Positions 22,990 through 32,061 of a DNA stretch of 46,149 nucleotides are shown piece by piece. Location of the stretch: the NCBI GenBank assembly GCA_016196555.1, contig JACPXL010000018.1, positions 1 through 46,149 of the forward strand, in the 5' to 3' direction. The stretch is from Candidatus Omnitrophota bacterium. GTDB taxonomy: Bacteria > Omnitrophota > Omnitrophia > Omnitrophales > Aquincolibacteriaceae. The notes below the pieces were generated by a model, which was not told where the DNA came from, ran no database searches, and saw only the letters and a list, made by a program, of their open reading frames with translations. Made by a program: the position numbers and the translations under genes. Numbering within the stretch: the stretch's first letter is position 1; each line of letters starts with the position of its first letter.

Positions 22990-25106
22990 AAGTGCTCCAA
23001 GTTCTTCCTTCTCTTGAAGTCGGCGGCGTTGAGCGGGGAGTGCTGGACCTTGCCCGGGCGATGAAAAAACGGGGAGACGAAACCGTGGTGATTTCCTCGG
23101 GCGGCGAGCTTGTGGCAGAACTCGAAAAAATCAATGTCCGGCATTATAAACTTCCCGTAGACCAAAAATCTATTTTTTCCCTGAGCCTTGTCGGAAAAAT
23201 TGCCGAGATTATTGAAAAAGAAAGAATCGAAGTCGTCCATGGAAGAAGCCGGGTGCCGGCATGGCTTGCCTGGCTTGCTTCGCGCCGTATGGGAGTGCCG
23301 TTTGTGACGACCTGCCATGGATATTATTCTACGCATGCTTTGAGCCGCATCATGGGATGGGGAAAGCGCGTGATTGTGATTTCCAGCGTGGTCGGCCGTC
23401 ATATGATTGACCATTTCGGCGTTCCTCCAGAAAGAATACGCCTGATTCATCGCGGCATTGATTTTTCACAATTTCCGTATGCGCCCGGCCGTTATGATGA
23501 AACTCCCAAACCTTTTCGCATTATTAATGTGGCCAGACTTTCTCCGATCAAAGGCCAACTCGAATTTTTAAAAGCCATTCATCTTTTGCGGCGGCAGATT
23601 CAGCATTTGGAAATTTGGATTGTCGGCGCGGAAGGCCGCGGCAAACATAAATACACCGACCTTCTCAAGAAAACCATTCATCAGCTCGGATTAGAATCCA
23701 CCGTCAAACTTTTGGGCACGCGGCGTGACGTCGCCGATTTAATGGCGCAATCGGACCTTGTGGTGCTTTCGACTTTGATTCCCGAAGCTTTCGGACGTGT
23801 TGTCGTTGAAGCCGGGGCCGTGGGCCGGGCAGTGCTTGCCACGCGCGTTGGCGGTGTGCTGGATATTATTGATCATGAAGAGAACGGTATTTTAGTCATG
23901 CCGGGAAATATAGAAGAAATGGCCGAACGCATGCATGAACTTTTAACCGACCGGCAAAAAGCAAAACGTTTGGCTGAGAATCTCAAAAAAAAGGTGGAAA
24001 GTCGTTTTACACTTGAACAAATGATGGAAAAAACCCTTCAGGTGTATCAGGAAGTCCGCCGCTATAAAAATATTCTCATCATTAAACTTGGCGCTGCCGG
24101 GGATTTGATCCTGGCCGTTCCGAGTTTCCGCATGATACGGCAGCGTTTTCCCGATGCCAGAATCAGCCTGCTTGTGGACAAAAGAATTGCCCCGCTGGTT
24201 TCAGAATGTCCGTATCTGGATGAAATTATTCCCGTAGACCGGAAAAAAGTGCCGCACTTTCTTTTTCTTTTGAAACTTGCCAAGCGTTTGCGCCGCGAGG
24301 CCTATGATATTTCCGTGGATTTACAGAATTCTAAATGGACTCATCTGGCCGCGTTCCTGGCGGGAATTCCTCAGCGTTTCGGATTTGCCCGGGGCGGGTT
24401 TGGTTATCTTCTCAATCGCCCCGACAGGAATTTTGGCAACGAGGATGAACCGGTGCGCCATCAATTTAGAATTTTGAGCAAACTTGGAGTCAAAGAATTC
24501 AATGATGAAATGGAATTATGGCCCGATTCAGAATCGCAGCTTCGTATGGGACAAATTTTTGATCAAGCCGACCCCGCCCGCGCTTTCAAATGGGTAGGAC
24601 TTGTGTTGGGATCAAGTCCGCAATGGCAGACCAAGCGCTGGCCCATGGAGCATTTCAGCGCGCTGGCGGACCTTCTCATTAAGAAATTAAACTGCCGTAT
24701 TGTTTTGCTTGGCTCCAAAGAAGATCAGGAGCTCGTAAAATATTTTCAAACTAAATTTCCTGAACGCGTGATTGACTTGGTGGGAAAAACATCCCTCGGT
24801 GAATTGGCCGCTGTCATGCCGCAGCTTGATGTTTTAGTGACGGGGGATACCTCACCTTTGCATGTGGCGGGTGCCATGAAAACAAAAATCGTCGCAATTT
24901 TTGGCCCCACGGACCCTAGGCGCCATATGCCGCCCGGCAGCGGATCGATTGTTTTGAACCGGCATTTACCTTGCCAGCCTTGTTATGACGGGACATGTCA
25001 TAATCAAGAAAACCTGGCTTGTTTGAAAAGAATTTCTGTGACCGAAGTATTCGAAGCCGTGGAAAGACAATTTGCTCTCAGAACACCGGCCAGCGTTTCA
25101 TCCTAA
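22986..25106 (+). CDS. Fused GT4 glycosyltransferase and GT9 heptosyltransferase-like protein
   Basis: The N-terminal half (1 to about 355) is a GT4 enzyme of GT-B fold: LEVGGVERGVLDLARAM at the acceptor side, NVARLSPIKGQLEFLKA, and the donor-site PEAFGRVVVEA (EX7E motif). The C-terminal half (361-706) is a GT9 heptosyltransferase: KNILIIKLGAAGDLILAVPS with the expected catalytic Asp, VLGSSPQWQTKRWP, and TGDTSPLHVAGAMK with the donor-binding region. A cysteine cluster, CQPCYDGTCHNQENLAC, ends it. Both halves keep their motifs, so both may be active, probably adding successive core sugars to Kdo-lipid A on the cytoplasmic side. The ATG overlaps the upstream stop. It is followed by more GT9 genes. 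Confidence 0.92.
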   Translation: MKVLQVLPSLEVGGVERGVLDLARAMKKRGDETVVISSGGELVAELEKINVRHYKLPVDQKSIFSLSLVGKIAEIIEKERIEVVHGRSRVPAWLAWLASRRMGVPFVTTCHGYYSTHALSRIMGWGKRVIVISSVVGRHMIDHFGVPPERIRLIHRGIDFSQFPYAPGRYDETPKPFRIINVARLSPIKGQLEFLKAIHLLRRQIQHLEIWIVGAEGRGKHKYTDLLKKTIHQLGLESTVKLLGTRRDVADLMAQSDLVVLSTLIPEAFGRVVVEAGAVGRAVLATRVGGVLDIIDHEENGILVMPGNIEEMAERMHELLTDRQKAKRLAENLKKKVESRFTLEQMMEKTLQVYQEVRRYKNILIIKLGAAGDLILAVPSFRMIRQRFPDARISLLVDKRIAPLVSECPYLDEIIPVDRKKVPHFLFLLKLAKRLRREAYDISVDLQNSKWTHLAAFLAGIPQRFGFARGGFGYLLNRPDRNFGNEDEPVRHQFRILSKLGVKEFNDEMELWPDSESQLRMGQIFDQADPARAFKWVGLVLGSSPQWQTKRWPMEHFSALADLLIKKLNCRIVLLGSKEDQELVKYFQTKFPERVIDLVGKTSLGELAAVMPQLDVLVTGDTSPLHVAGAMKTKIVAIFGPTDPRRHMPPGSGSIVLNRHLPCQPCYDGTCHNQENLACLKRISVTEVFEAVERQFALRTPASVSS

Positions 25107-25113
25107 TCATCCC

Positions 25114-27159
25114 ATGAAAATTCTCATTGTCACTAAAAATTGGCTTGGCGATATTCTCTTTGAGCTGCCTGCCATTGAGGCCATTAAACAAAATTTCCCG
25201 CAGGCAGAAATTGTCTGCATGACGGCCGCGCGCTGCCGTACCATTCTCAGAAATCATCCGGCCGTAGACCGCGTTCTTGTTTTTGATGAGAAAGCTGAGC
25301 ATCGAAATTGGTTTTCGCGTATTCGTTTCCTTATGGAACTTCGCAAAGAAAAATGGGACCGCGCCTATTTTTTCCATCGTTCCAAGACCCGCGCCTTTCT
25401 TTTGTGGCTTGCAGGGATTCAAGAAAGAATCGGATATTCCACCAAAGGCCGCCAATGGTTTTTGACTCAGGCGATTCCTGAGCCGGCTCAGCTTCTTCAT
25501 CATGTCGATTATTTTATGGAGCTTTTGAAAAAAACCGGTCACCATGTTTCAGAAAATGCCTCCTATCATTTTTATTTTTCTGAAAAAGACCAGCAAAACG
25601 CTCAGGCCATGCTCGAAAGCCGCAGTCTCGGCCAGTTCGCCGTTTTTCATTTGGGCGCCAACTGGGAACCTAAGCGATGGCCAGCCGTTCATTTTGCGAA
25701 ATTAGCGGATCTTATTTTTGAAAAGTGGGGCCTCGATATTGTGGTGACGGGCGCGCCGGAAGATCAAAAACTTGTGGATGAAATGATGAAAGATGTGAAG
25801 AAAGCACGTGTGACGTCCCTGGTCGGCAAAACCAGTTTGAGTGAACTCGGCGGTATTTATGAAAAGGCCCGATTTATGGTGTCCGGAGATTCCGGGCCCA
25901 TGCATATTGCGGCTGGCGTCGGCCTGCCGGTTTTAACTTTTTTTGGCCCTACCAATCCGGCTTTGACCGGTCCGCGCGGTGCGGGAGAGACCGTGGTTTT
26001 AACTTATGTGCCGGAAGGTTATCAAAGTCCCTGGTATGGAAAAGAATTTCCGGCAACCGGCTGGCTTTCTCATATTAAACCGGAGGAAGTTTTTCGGGCC
26101 ATTGAAGAAAAAGGCTGGGCCATTGAGAAAAACAAAATCGCTTCGCGCGCTACAAGTACGAAAGCCGACGAAATAATTCCAAAGCAAATTCTGGTCATCA
26201 CGCTGAGTAATTTAGGCGATGTGATTTTGACCACGCCGGTCATTACCGCGCTTCATGAAAAATTTCCCGAAGCCAAAATCACGGTGGTGGTCGGTCCGCG
26301 CGCCAAAGCCATTTTGGAGCGCAGCCCCTGGATTCACCGGCTGGTGGTTTATGATAAAACCGCCAAATGGCTCGATAAATTGAAATTTTTGCGCGAACTT
26401 TGGCGGGACTCTTATGATTATGTGGTGGATTTGAGGCACAGCGCTATTCCTTATCTTATCCGTGCCAAAAAAAGAAGCCCGATTTTACGTTTTCACATTG
26501 CTGGAACATTGCGCGAAAAACATTTAGAAGTTCTTCGCTTTATGGGGCTTGCTCCCAGTCCGTCTGCCGGTTTTACTTTTTACCTCCATGAAGATGAAAT
26601 CAATGCCCTTGAAAAATTAAAGGCACGCGGCATTTTTTCAATTGAAAATTGCATTCTCATCGCACCGGCCGCGGCGAGTGAACTTAAAACTTGGCGGCTC
26701 GCTGGATTTGAAAAAGTGATTGAGGGTTTGATTCGGGAACGTTCCGAAAACATTATTTTGATCGGCGGAAAACGCGAAAAAGAAATTGCCGAACCCCTGG
26801 TGAAAGTCAATCCCGCGCGCGTTCACAATATGGCGGGGGAAACCAGCTTTGCCGAAATGGCCGCTCTTTTGTCGCGATGCGCCATGGTTTTGACCAATGA
26901 CAGTTCCGTGATGCATGTGGCCCATGAAATCGACCGGCCGGTGGTGGCGATTTTTGGCCCCACCAATCCCGTGAAGGCCGGGCGCGTAGGGCCTCATTGG
27001 AAAATTGTCCGGGAAGAAATTTTCTGCTCGCCTTGCGATCAGCCGCGCTGCCGTTTCGAGCGCCAAGCCTGCATGGAAGATCTTGCTCCGGAAAAAGTCC
27101 TGAACGCCTGCCTCGAGCTTCTTCAAAAAAAAGATGAAACTCTCAGCCATTCCCGCTAA
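25114..27159 (+). CDS. Tandem double GT9 heptosyltransferase-like protein
   Basis: I chose ATG at 25114, which gives the family-typical MKILIVTKNWLGD start. The frame also extends to a TTG at 25072 inside the previous gene, but that would add only an atypical tail. The 681-residue protein carries two complete GT9 domains. Domain 1 (1 to about 340) has the WLGDILFELP Asp, HLGANWEPKRWP and SGDSGPMHIAAG. Domain 2 (357-681) has LSNLGDVILTTP, APAAASELKTWRLAG, TNDSSVMHVAHE and the cysteine-rich end CSPCDQPRCRFERQAC. Domain 1 lacks that cysteine cluster. Such enzymes transfer heptose from ADP-heptose to the inner core; the exact sugars and acceptors are not readable. It starts 7 nt after the preceding stop and overlaps the next gene by 26 nt. 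Confidence 0.9.
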   Translation: MKILIVTKNWLGDILFELPAIEAIKQNFPQAEIVCMTAARCRTILRNHPAVDRVLVFDEKAEHRNWFSRIRFLMELRKEKWDRAYFFHRSKTRAFLLWLAGIQERIGYSTKGRQWFLTQAIPEPAQLLHHVDYFMELLKKTGHHVSENASYHFYFSEKDQQNAQAMLESRSLGQFAVFHLGANWEPKRWPAVHFAKLADLIFEKWGLDIVVTGAPEDQKLVDEMMKDVKKARVTSLVGKTSLSELGGIYEKARFMVSGDSGPMHIAAGVGLPVLTFFGPTNPALTGPRGAGETVVLTYVPEGYQSPWYGKEFPATGWLSHIKPEEVFRAIEEKGWAIEKNKIASRATSTKADEIIPKQILVITLSNLGDVILTTPVITALHEKFPEAKITVVVGPRAKAILERSPWIHRLVVYDKTAKWLDKLKFLRELWRDSYDYVVDLRHSAIPYLIRAKKRSPILRFHIAGTLREKHLEVLRFMGLAPSPSAGFTFYLHEDEINALEKLKARGIFSIENCILIAPAAASELKTWRLAGFEKVIEGLIRERSENIILIGGKREKEIAEPLVKVNPARVHNMAGETSFAEMAALLSRCAMVLTNDSSVMHVAHEIDRPVVAIFGPTNPVKAGRVGPHWKIVREEIFCSPCDQPRCRFERQACMEDLAPEKVLNACLELLQKKDETLSHSR

Positions 27160-28189
27160 GCAAATCAGGCGCATCCTTGTGACCCGCGCCGACCGTATCG
27201 GAGATTTGATTCTCTCAACTCCGGTTTTTTCCGAGCTCCGCAAAGCATTTCCCCAAGCGTGGATCGCAGGCCTTACCTTTGTGGAAAATAAAGATATTCT
27301 TCTGGGAAATCCTTATTTGAATGAAGTGATTCTTTACGATAAAAAAGGTTCCGAGCGCGGGGTGTGGGGAAATATTCGCTTTGCAAAAAAACTTGCCGAT
27401 AAAAAATTCGATCTTGTGGTTCATCTTCATGCCACCAACCGCATGCATTGGGTGAGCTGGCTGGCTGGTATTCCGGTCCGTATCGGATGGGACCGTAAAA
27501 GCGGCGGGCTTTTGACTCATGCCTATGCCGATTTCAAAAAGGAAGGCAAAAAACACGAAGCGGAATATAATTTTGAATTGCTGAAACCGCTCGGAGTTTC
27601 CTGCCCGGAAAAACTGGAAACATTTTTCCCTCTCCAGGAAAAATCCCGGCTTTCTCTGGGAACATTTTTAAAACAGCATCAAATTCCGTGCGACAAACCC
27701 TGGGTGGTAATGAATCCTGCCGCAAGCTGTCCTTCCAAAATTTGGCCGTCGGGACGTTTTGGGGAATTGGCAGAAAAAATTGCCGGGCAATTCGATGTTT
27801 ATTTTCTTCTGATCGGAACAAAATCGGACCGGCCGCTGATGCAAAAAATAAAAGAGGCGGCCCCAAGAATTTCTTTTTATGATTTGAGCGGAAAACTTTC
27901 GCTCGGCATGCTGGGAGTGCTTTTGAAAGATTCTGTGCTTTTAATTTCCAATGATTCCGGGCCCGTGCATATTGCCTCGGCCGTGGGAACACCGGTCATT
28001 TCGATTTTTGGGCGTAAACAGCCCGGTCTTTCGCCCACGCGCTGGCGCCCGCTGGGTGAGCGCTCCCGCGTTGTGTGGAAAGATGCCGGATGCATTGAAT
28101 GCCTGGCCCACAACTGCCAAATTCATTTTTTGTGCTTGGATATGATTTCTTCAAACGATGTTTTTAAGGAAGCCGCGGCCATTTTATGA
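27134..28189 (+). CDS. GT9 heptosyltransferase-like protein
   Basis: A single-domain 351-residue GT9 protein. The N-terminal catalytic Asp is in TRADRIGDLILSTP. A NPAASCPSKIWPSGRF segment, the SNDSGPVHIASAVGTP donor-site motif and IFGRKQPG follow. The end carries cysteines in CIECLAHNCQIHFLC, matching the cluster of its neighbours. It resembles WaaC/WaaF/RfaF-type enzymes but cannot be assigned to one. It overlaps the previous gene by 26 nt and the next by ATGA. Sequence layout suggests it arose by duplication with its flanking GT9 genes. Confidence 0.9.
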   Translation: MKLSAIPAKQIRRILVTRADRIGDLILSTPVFSELRKAFPQAWIAGLTFVENKDILLGNPYLNEVILYDKKGSERGVWGNIRFAKKLADKKFDLVVHLHATNRMHWVSWLAGIPVRIGWDRKSGGLLTHAYADFKKEGKKHEAEYNFELLKPLGVSCPEKLETFFPLQEKSRLSLGTFLKQHQIPCDKPWVVMNPAASCPSKIWPSGRFGELAEKIAGQFDVYFLLIGTKSDRPLMQKIKEAAPRISFYDLSGKLSLGMLGVLLKDSVLLISNDSGPVHIASAVGTPVISIFGRKQPGLSPTRWRPLGERSRVVWKDAGCIECLAHNCQIHFLCLDMISSNDVFKEAAAIL

Positions 28190-29301
28190 AACCGCTCCGC
28201 CGTGTTTTGGTGGTCCAGCCTTACGGAATCGGCGATCTTCTTTTCGTAACGCCGGTTCTGCGCGCACTCAGGCTTTGTCCTTCTGTAGAAAAAGTGGATC
28301 TTTTGCTCGGTTCACGCACCGATGTCGTGGTTTCGCAAAATCCGCATGTGGATGAAATTTTTTCCGTGGATAAAGATCTTTTTCACCGGCAGGGGAAGAT
28401 GCAAACTTTCCGCGATGTTTTAGCGCTCGGCAAAAAACTTCGTGCCAATCATTATGATTTACTGCTCGATTACTCCCTGCGGGGCGAATACGCTTTCTTC
28501 GGACAATTTTCCCTCGGAATTCCCAAGCGCGTCGGTTTTAATTATAAACGGCGCGGCTTTTTCCAGACCCAACGTCTTTCTATTCCCAAGGGGTTTTCCG
28601 GCCGCCATGTGGCAGATTATTTTTGCGATTTGGCCGAGCTTGCCGGAATTCCTGTTGAAGACCGGTTCCTCGAATTTTATCCGGACAGAAAAAATATCAA
28701 ACATATTCAGATTCCTTTTGAAAAATATATGGTGATGAGCCCCGGCGGCGGCGAGTCTTGGGGCAAGGACGCTCATTTTAAGCGCTGGCCCCCTCGTTTT
28801 TTTGCCGAATTGGGAAATGGGCTGATTGCGAAAAATTTTGCGCAAGGAATCGTCCTTTTAGGCAGTCCTTCGGAAAAAGAATTATCGCAAGAACTGCGGC
28901 GCAATCTTCACGTGCCGTGCCTTGATTTAACAGGGGAAATTAGCCTTAGCGACGGCGCGGCCTTAATCGAAAGAGCAGAACTTTTTGCCGGAAACGACGG
29001 CGGGCTGATGCATTTGGCCCATGCCCTTCAAACTCCTTTAATTGCTTTTTACGGTCCTGTGGATCCTGCGGTTTACGGCCCGTACCCCGCATCCGAAAAA
29101 GCGCTTGTGATCGTCAAAGAAAATCTGGATTGCCGCCCTTGCTATCAAAAGTTCCGTTACAATTCCGCTTGCGTCGGCAGGGAATGTCTGCAGGATTTAA
29201 CGCCCGCCGAAGTATTTCAATTCCTCGAAAGAAAACATTTTATTGAGCAGATCCTATACCCAGCCGCGGACATCAAGGGCGGCAGCTTGAGAACCCTATG
29301 A
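28186..29301 (+). CDS. GT9 heptosyltransferase-like protein
   Basis: A 371-residue GT9 protein. The motifs are VVQPYGIGDLLFVTPVL with the conserved Asp, MSPGGGESWGKDAHFKRWP, GNDGGLMHLAHALQTP and FYGPVDPAVYGPYP. The C-terminal cysteines are in CRPCYQKFRYNSACVGREC. The last 20 residues extend beyond the usual end. It is the fifth GT9 domain in a row. The ATG overlaps the upstream stop (ATGA), and its own end overlaps the deacetylase start in the same way. Acceptor and donor sugar are not deducible. Confidence 0.9.
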   Translation: MKPLRRVLVVQPYGIGDLLFVTPVLRALRLCPSVEKVDLLLGSRTDVVVSQNPHVDEIFSVDKDLFHRQGKMQTFRDVLALGKKLRANHYDLLLDYSLRGEYAFFGQFSLGIPKRVGFNYKRRGFFQTQRLSIPKGFSGRHVADYFCDLAELAGIPVEDRFLEFYPDRKNIKHIQIPFEKYMVMSPGGGESWGKDAHFKRWPPRFFAELGNGLIAKNFAQGIVLLGSPSEKELSQELRRNLHVPCLDLTGEISLSDGAALIERAELFAGNDGGLMHLAHALQTPLIAFYGPVDPAVYGPYPASEKALVIVKENLDCRPCYQKFRYNSACVGRECLQDLTPAEVFQFLERKHFIEQILYPAADIKGGSLRTL

Positions 29302-30125
29302 AAAAAATCGGAAAATTTTTCGTCATCATTTTACTTATTTTACCCATTCTCTTCGCTGCGGCATTTGTTTATCTTCCTCCTCCCGGGGTTGTTCCGGTTT
29401 TGATGTATCACTTTGTGGGAAGCAAAGAAAATGCGCGTGCCGAAGGTAATTATGTCAGCCGCGAAAGTTTGGACGCTCAAATGAAATTCCTGAAACTTTT
29501 TGGTTATCATGTGATTACCATGGATGAATTTTACGAAATGAAAATTGGAAAAAGAAAACCCCGCAGCAAAGAAATTCTAATTACTTTCGATGACGGTAAT
29601 TATACTTTCGCCAAAGATGCCCTGCCCATTCTCGAACGGTATCAATATCCGGTGACGCTCTTCGTGGTCAGTGAAAGCGTGCAGCGAAAGGTTTATGGAA
29701 GCATGCCGCTTGATTTGGTGAAAAAACTGATGCAGTTAAAATGGATCAATATTCAAAGTCATAGCAAAACCCATCCTTTGCTCACACGCATGAATGAAGA
29801 TCAAATCCGTGAAGAAGTGGCGGGTTCCAAAAAAGAATTTGAAGAATTGCTCAACATTCCCATTCACTATTTCGCTTATCCCAGCGGGGATATGGATGAG
29901 CGCGTGAGGCGAATCACACAAGAATCCGGTTATCGCCTGGCTTTCACCACCGCTTACAAAAAGCTGAAAGGACAGCGGGAAACTCTTTATTCACTCTGCC
30001 GCATCAAAATCGACAGGACTTGCGATAACCTCTTTATTTTTTGGGTCCAGATATCCGGCATTTATCAGCTCTACAAGCAGGGCTGGGAGCTTAACAAAGG
30101 CCGCCTGGGTCTGGTTTCCGCCTAA
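29298..30125 (+). CDS. Membrane-anchored polysaccharide deacetylase (CE4/NodB-like)
   Basis: The 275-residue protein has an uncleaved-looking N-terminal anchor (about 5-28) and then a NodB homology domain outside the membrane. VPVLMYHFVG and the metal/catalytic ITFDDG motif are followed by the metal histidines in IQSHSKTHPLL and the AYPSGDMDE segment. CE4 enzymes remove N-acetyl (or O-acetyl) groups from sugars such as GlcNAc in peptidoglycan, capsule or exopolysaccharide. Placed after five GT9 domains, it may trim an N-acetylated sugar in the cell-surface glycan; that is inference. It ends the overlapping run that starts at topA. The 158-nt gap after it contains the next promoter and no obvious terminator hairpin. 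Confidence 0.9.
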   Translation: MKKIGKFFVIILLILPILFAAAFVYLPPPGVVPVLMYHFVGSKENARAEGNYVSRESLDAQMKFLKLFGYHVITMDEFYEMKIGKRKPRSKEILITFDDGNYTFAKDALPILERYQYPVTLFVVSESVQRKVYGSMPLDLVKKLMQLKWINIQSHSKTHPLLTRMNEDQIREEVAGSKKEFEELLNIPIHYFAYPSGDMDERVRRITQESGYRLAFTTAYKKLKGQRETLYSLCRIKIDRTCDNLFIFWVQISGIYQLYKQGWELNKGRLGLVSA

Positions 30126-30191
30126 CCCTCAAAACCCACTTCCGTTTACGTAACACCTTATAAATAAAAGAGTTAAGCTATTTTTCACTGA

Positions 30192-30220
30192 TTGACACCC
30201 TAGGCGAATGGTGTTACTAT
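30192..30220 (+). promoter_or_regulatory. Near-consensus promoter of the hldA-kdsB-pyrG run
   Basis: TTGACA (30192-30197) and TACTAT (30215-30220, 5 of 6) are spaced by 17 nt. The expected start is about 30227, giving a leader of roughly 57 nt to the ATG at 30284. Every later gene to the window's right edge is on the same strand with gaps of at most 74 nt, so this promoter may serve a very long transcript. Confidence 0.8.
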
Positions 30221-30283
30221 ATACAAGTTTTTTTACATCTCCGGATTTACTCTAACCGGCTTAAAATAAAATGGTTATAAATT

Positions 30284-31306
30284 ATGCCTGAGGTAATGAC
30301 TGTTCGTTTGAGGAAATCGGAAAAAGAAAAATTCCTCTCCCTGATCCCGCAGTTTAAAAAAGTTCATATTCTGGTGATCGGGGATTTTATTTTGGACCAA
30401 TTTGTGTGGGGCAATGTCCGCCGCATTTCGCCGGAGGCTCCTGTCCCGGTCGTCAATGTGCAGCGGGAATCTTATATGCCGGGCGGCTGTTTAAATGTGG
30501 CCCATAATATTCGCACGCTCGGCGGGACGGTTTATCCTTGCGGCGTGGTCGGCCGCGATTTGGAAGGAAGGCTTCTTTTAAAAACCATGCGCCGGGACGG
30601 GATTGATACCGGCGGCATTATTTATGATAAGACCCGGCCGACCTCCGTCAAAACGCGCGTGATTGCGCATTCTCAGCAGGTTGTGCGGTTTGACCGTGAA
30701 AAAGATGAAAATATTTCCCCGGCGGACGTAAAAAAAATACTTCATTTTGTACAAAGCAAAATTCAATCCGCCGACGTCGTCATTTTGGAAGATTATGGGA
30801 AAGGCGTGATTCAGGAAATGCTTTTAAAGGCCGTGCTGAGCCTTGCGAAAAAATATAAAAAACCGATTTTGGTGGACCCGAAAGAAAAGAATTTCCCTTA
30901 TTATGTCGGTGTGACGGCCATTACGCCCAATCGGGCTGAGGCCTGCGCGGCACTGCGCAACGGGCGCGATTGGCATGGTGAAGATTCCGTTGAGGAAATC
31001 GGCCGCGGGCTTTTGAAACAATATAAGACGGAAGCGGTTCTGATGACTTTAGGAGAAGACGGCATGGCCCTTTTCGAAAAAAACAGTTCGACAATCAAAA
31101 TTCCCACGGTCGCGCGCGAAGTTTTTGATGTGTCCGGCGCAGGGGACACAGTGATTTCTGTTTTTGCGCTGGCGATTGCGGCCGGTGCGAAAATGCGCGA
31201 AGCGGCCATTCTTTCCAATTTTGCAGCGGGCATTGTGGTAGGAAAACTCGGCACGGCAACGGTAAGTCCGGAAGAATTAAAAGAAGCGGTTTTAGCGGCA
31301 TCATGA
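30284..31306 (+). CDS. hldA: D-glycero-beta-D-manno-heptose-7-phosphate kinase
   Basis: This PfkB/ribokinase-family kinase makes heptose 1,7-bisphosphate on the way to ADP-heptose, the donor for GT9 enzymes. The 340-residue protein matches the kinase half of HldE (RfaE domain I). VIGDFILDQFVWGNVRRISP and PEAPVPVV are at the start, followed by MPGGCLNVAHN, VDPKEKNF and the catalytic Asp288 in DVSGAGDTVIS. The cytidylyltransferase-like RfaE2 half is absent, so the adenylyltransferase (HldC) must be encoded elsewhere. The first ATG has no clear Shine-Dalgarno; a second ATG four codons later is possible. The kdsB ATG overlaps its stop. Confidence 0.9.
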   Translation: MPEVMTVRLRKSEKEKFLSLIPQFKKVHILVIGDFILDQFVWGNVRRISPEAPVPVVNVQRESYMPGGCLNVAHNIRTLGGTVYPCGVVGRDLEGRLLLKTMRRDGIDTGGIIYDKTRPTSVKTRVIAHSQQVVRFDREKDENISPADVKKILHFVQSKIQSADVVILEDYGKGVIQEMLLKAVLSLAKKYKKPILVDPKEKNFPYYVGVTAITPNRAEACAALRNGRDWHGEDSVEEIGRGLLKQYKTEAVLMTLGEDGMALFEKNSSTIKIPTVAREVFDVSGAGDTVISVFALAIAAGAKMREAAILSNFAAGIVVGKLGTATVSPEELKEAVLAAS

Positions 31307-32061
31307 AAATCATCGGTGTTATTCCCGCAAGGCTTGGTTCCACCCGGCTTCATGAAAAAGTCCTTAAACTCATTCACGGCCGTCCTATGATTCAGCATGT
31401 GTGGGAAAGGGTCCGGCAGGCCGGAGAACTGGCGGAAGTGATAGTGGCTTGTGATGATGCGCGTGTCGAAACCTGTGTTTTGGGATTTGGCGGCAAAGCC
31501 GCTTTGACCAGTAAAGAACATCCCAACGGCAGTTCTCGCGTGGCGGAAATCGCCTCCCGTTTTGAGGCCGACATTTTTATTAATATTCAAGGGGACGAAC
31601 CGATGATCCATCCTTCCGGAATCGATGAACTCGCGCGCGCCATGCGCCAAGATAGTTCTGTCCAAGTGGCCACGCTGGCGGTCCCGCGCACGGACCGGGA
31701 AGATTATGAAAATCCTAACGTCGTCAAAGTGGTGAGAAATCAAAATGGTGACGCACTTTATTTTTCGCGTTCGCCTTTGCCTTATTACCGGGATTCTGCT
31801 GCAGGGCCGGTTTCTTATTTAAAACATCTCGGGATTTATGGCTATCGCCGGAATTTTCTTCTGCAATTTGTGGGATGGAAAACCAGTTCGCTCGAAGCCG
31901 CAGAAAAATTAGAGCAATTGAGAATTTTGGAAAAAGGTTTTCCAATTCGTGTTTTAGAAACGCCTTATGATTCTTTCAGTGTGGACACAGCCGAAGATCT
32001 TCAGAGCGTTGAACAAAAAATGAAAAATCTGCGCGAAAAGAAAGTCACGGGAGTTATTTAA
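31303..32061 (+). CDS. kdsB: CMP-Kdo synthetase
   Basis: This enzyme activates Kdo with CTP to CMP-Kdo, the donor for WaaA. The 252-residue GT-A-like nucleotidyltransferase has [15 protein letters not shown] at the start. [12 protein letters not shown] stands where most homologues have SGTDR or [16 protein letters not shown] carries the metal-binding Asp, and [11 protein letters not shown] and [10 protein letters not shown] follow. The NGSS variant removes the usual acidic residue, which might alter substrate preference (for example toward a Kdo variant); I would still call it KdsB from context. ATGA overlap upstream and TAATG overlap with pyrG downstream. The kdsB-pyrG pair is a known arrangement in several diderm lineages, including chlamydiae. 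Confidence 0.92.
   Translation: MKIIGVIPARLGSTRLHEKVLKLIHGRPMIQHVWERVRQAGELAEVIVACDDARVETCVLGFGGKAALTSKEHPNGSSRVAEIASRFEADIFINIQGDEPMIHPSGIDELARAMRQDSSVQVATLAVPRTDREDYENPNVVKVVRNQNGDALYFSRSPLPYYRDSAAGPVSYLKHLGIYGYRRNFLLQFVGWKTSSLEAAEKLEQLRILEKGFPIRVLETPYDSFSVDTAEDLQSVEQKMKNLREKKVTGVI

Noticed and set aside
25072-25113. TTG start of the double GT9 gene
   Set aside because: The extra 14 residues overlap the preceding gene and are unlike GT9 N-termini; the next ATG gives the typical start.
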